Shown here one piece after another: positions 61,725 to 64,000 of a stretch of 64,000 nucleotides of DNA. How positions within the stretch are numbered: the first letter of the stretch is position 1; the number at the start of each line of letters is the position of its first letter. The position numbers and the translations under genes are program-made. The notes beneath the pieces were generated by a model. It saw only the letters and a program-made list of their open reading frames with translations, did not search any database and was not told where the DNA came from. Source of the DNA: Seriola aureovittata (Eukaryota; Chordata; Actinopteri; Carangiformes; Carangidae); contig NC_079377.1 in assembly GCF_021018895.1 (NCBI RefSeq), forward strand, positions 15,051,501 to 15,115,500, in the 5' to 3' direction.

Positions 61725-62656
61725 ATGAGTTATCCACTGGTGATCCTCCTCTGTGTGGGACTACTGCACCAGACTGCGAGGGCCGTCATCATGGATAAGT
61801 TAGCAGACAACAAGATTTGTGGAGATGCAGAATGCTCACGTAAGTCACAACATGAAAGAGAAGCATGAGAGAGCATGCAATGTGTCCTGAAATGCATTAT
61901 GTATTAAAATCATGCAATAAAATGCAATGTGTTTGTTAACTCTTAAAATATTCAGGTTTTTCATTGTATGCTTTTCCTTTTCTCTTTTTTTTTCTGTGCT
62001 TGATCAGATGTTCTCTCCATGGCCACAGCTTTGGATGACTTCATTGCTCCTGACTGCAGATTCATCAACATCAAGAAGGGTCAGATGGTTTACGTGTATT
62101 CTAAACTCGTACCAGAGGAGGGCGCTGGAGTCTTCTGGTCTGGAAGTGTATGTGCATATTTTTGTTACGTGTTATTTAGCAGTGTAGCACTGTACACCTG
62201 CAATCAGTTACTAAACGCACAGAGGATGTGCAGCAGCTGGGACAAACAAATGTGAACTTTCTGGTCTTTGGTTAATATTTCATTGTATCTCAAATGAACA
62301 AGCATTTAAATCGTGTTTATTTTAGTAAGGAAGGTTAAATGTGATGCCTGTTAATATCTCAGAGAGGCCATGTTATTTTCACTGGCAGGTTTACAGCGAG
62401 CGGTATGTGGACCAGATGGGCATCATTGGATACTTCCCTGCAACTGTGCTGAAGGAGACCCACAAGTTTACACAAGACACAGTTAAGATTCCCACAACTG
62501 TGAGTATTTTCATCCATTTTATAGGACATATTTTTTATTCATTCTCTTTTCCTTGTTTTGGAGTAATAGGTGGTGGTCAACACCTACAGTATCTCATTTT
62601 ATTTAGCATTTTGTTTTTTGCCTTTCTTTCAGGGCATGGACTTCTACTGTGATTAA
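61725..62656 (+). CDS. otor: Otoraplin (secreted MIA-family SH3-domain protein)
   Basis: Four exons: 61725-61839, 62008-62147, 62389-62499, 62633-62656; 130 codons, 129 aa (human OTOR 128). A signal peptide covers about residues 1-20 (MSYPLVILLCVGLLHQTARA). The mature part is one extracellular SH3-like domain of the MIA/OTOR/TANGO1 type. It has the four family cysteines C32, C37, C55 and C128 (two disulfides) and the core DDFIAPDCRFINIKKGQ, YVYSKLVPEEGAG and GYFPATVLKE. The residues INIKKGQ, YSKLV and the end KIPTTGMDFYCD resemble OTOR more than MIA. Known relatives are made in cochlea/inner ear and cartilage. The last exon codes for only seven residues, a feature shared with MIA-family genes. 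Confidence 0.9.
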
Positions 62657-62909
62657 AGCATAACAGACTGAAGCCTCTTTCTTCTCAAATCTTGCTCTTA
62701 GTAACTCTGGCTTTTATAAAGAAGAATAGACTGTTCTTCTATTGAGCCGGCGTGCCAGACGATGTGCCATTACATCCTGTGGTGTTGTCTCCAGCTGGAA
62801 TGAAAACCTGGGACACATTCAGCCCCTCAAAGTCCGCAGTCTGACACCCCTACTGTTGACTGAGCTAGTACTATCTGCCTTTGCTTTGTCTTTACAGGCC
62901 ACTTTGCTT

Positions 62910-62915
62910 AATAAA
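62910..62915 (+). terminator. Polyadenylation signal of otor
   Basis: AATAAA about 250 bases after the otor stop, followed by a T-rich stretch. Confidence 0.6.
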
Positions 62916-62919
62916 CCTT

Positions 62920-64000
62920 TTTCTCACATCAATCCAGAATGTTGATTATTTGAAAAGGTAGGAATTTGTTTCCCAGATCAATACTTTGACTTTTCATGAT
63001 TGGTAATTGCAGTTGTATTTACATATCTGCAGACATATCGACTCTCCTGTTGTAACTATATCATCAAATTCAATGATATAGCCTTTTTAGCCTTTGATTG
63101 CAGAATCAAAGTTTCTTGATGCTGTTAGAAACATTTTTGTTACACCACAAACCATCTGCATTTCACACAGCAAGTTTATGATTAATTCTAAAACAGCAGG
63201 CAAATTTTTTTAAATGAATGCAATCTTCAAGGGAAATAATCGCACAATAGCACATTTGCTTATGAAATCCATTCAATACCACAATTACAATAACAAGTCA
63301 TGCTAACACATTATCGTTTTTCTTTTTTTAATTTTGTAGCCAACAAATGTGCCCATAGCGCTGTTCTCTTCGACACTCATTCTAAAACACATGGAGACAC
63401 TAACTGTGCTATACAAACCCTTCTGAACTAACTGCGATAAATCTGATGAGGGGTTTTTATACAGGTGAGTTATGGTGATATATTGCGCAGCAGGAATGAG
63501 ATGAATCTATGATAAATGAGATAACTTAGTAACTCTAGTGACTACAGCAACACTGGTAAAACACTCATACATAAAAAAAAAGCTGAGACACACCTTTTCC
63601 TTTTTTTTTTATGTGGGACTTCATCTGCAAGGAAGCTTAGAAGTGATGAGGTTTTTTTTTCCAACCAGACTAATGACTCGTGTCTCTCTGTCAGTTCTTT
63701 GACATTGCTATTTCTTAAACATTCATCAAACTAAAATGACAGCAATCTACAAAACAAATTGCTTAAAGTGTTTTTTATTAAGTGATGATGCTTATTTCCT
63801 CTGTATATGAAAATAGGAGATGGCAATTAATTGAATGGTAATAATTTAGCTTTATTTTTGCACCTGCGGTTTTGCTCAAAGCTCAGTTGCTTTGAAGTAT
63901 ATCAAAGTGTTCCAGGCCAGACCTTCTTAACAGCTCACCTCTTAGTGTAATATGACCTTTGAAGCTTTGATTTTAATTGTGATGAATTTACTTCATGTTT
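62920..64000. other. Right-hand flank, no confident gene
   Basis: No coding gene was recognised. A 125-base segment (63340-63464) is framed by a pyrimidine-tract acceptor and a GTGAGT donor, but every frame contains stops. It could at most be a non-coding exon. The remainder is AT-rich. Confidence 0.4.

Noticed and set aside
1..64000. CRISPR array, bacterial operon or phage-like defence system
   Set aside because: The genes are split by spliceosomal introns and are vertebrate proteins; no regularly spaced direct repeats were seen.

Overview
The window is vertebrate nuclear DNA, almost certainly from a ray-finned (percomorph-like) fish. It has GT-AG split genes with short introns, fish-type repeats (a tRNA-derived SINE, a decayed L2/jockey-like LINE, AT and triplet microsatellites) and full teleost-like protein sequences. 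Gene models were built by joining exons by eye. In every model the exon lengths and intron phases add up to an uninterrupted reading frame, except where a break is stated.

Layout. (1) 2.4-10.1 kb, + strand: a comtd1-type methyltransferase, then an intermediate-filament gene with a long acidic tail and a TATA promoter. (2) 11.3-17.5 kb, - strand: vdac2, complete, 283 aa. comtd1 next to vdac2 matches the human 10q22 pair. (3) 18.4-43.2 kb, - strand: a tandem array of six CD300/CMRF35-like (pIgR-like) receptor genes, here called A to F. Each has a signal exon, two V-type Ig exons (D1, D2), a stalk, a transmembrane exon and several small cytoplasmic exons. C, D, E and F carry ITIM-like tyrosine motifs. 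A and B are a recent tandem duplicate pair that have lost the ITIMs and carry an Arg at the start of the membrane span; B has also lost part of its D1 exon. (4) 44.6-48.5 kb, + strand: polh (DNA polymerase eta), 745 aa. (5) 49.6-59.7 kb, - strand: gtpbp2, 608 aa, convergent with polh as at human 6p21. Its largest intron holds a tRNA-Leu(CAG) gene and a perfect 15-bp hairpin. (6) 61.7-62.9 kb, + strand: otor (otoraplin, MIA family), 129 aa.

The housekeeping genes (vdac2, polh, gtpbp2, comtd1) look ordinary and intact. The most interesting part is the receptor array. Its D2 exons are nearly identical while stalks and tails differ, the tail exons behave as cassettes, and the A/B pair looks like a change from inhibitory to possibly adaptor-coupled (activating) receptors, as in mammalian paired-receptor families. 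This last point is an inference from sequence features. No expression or homology search was available.
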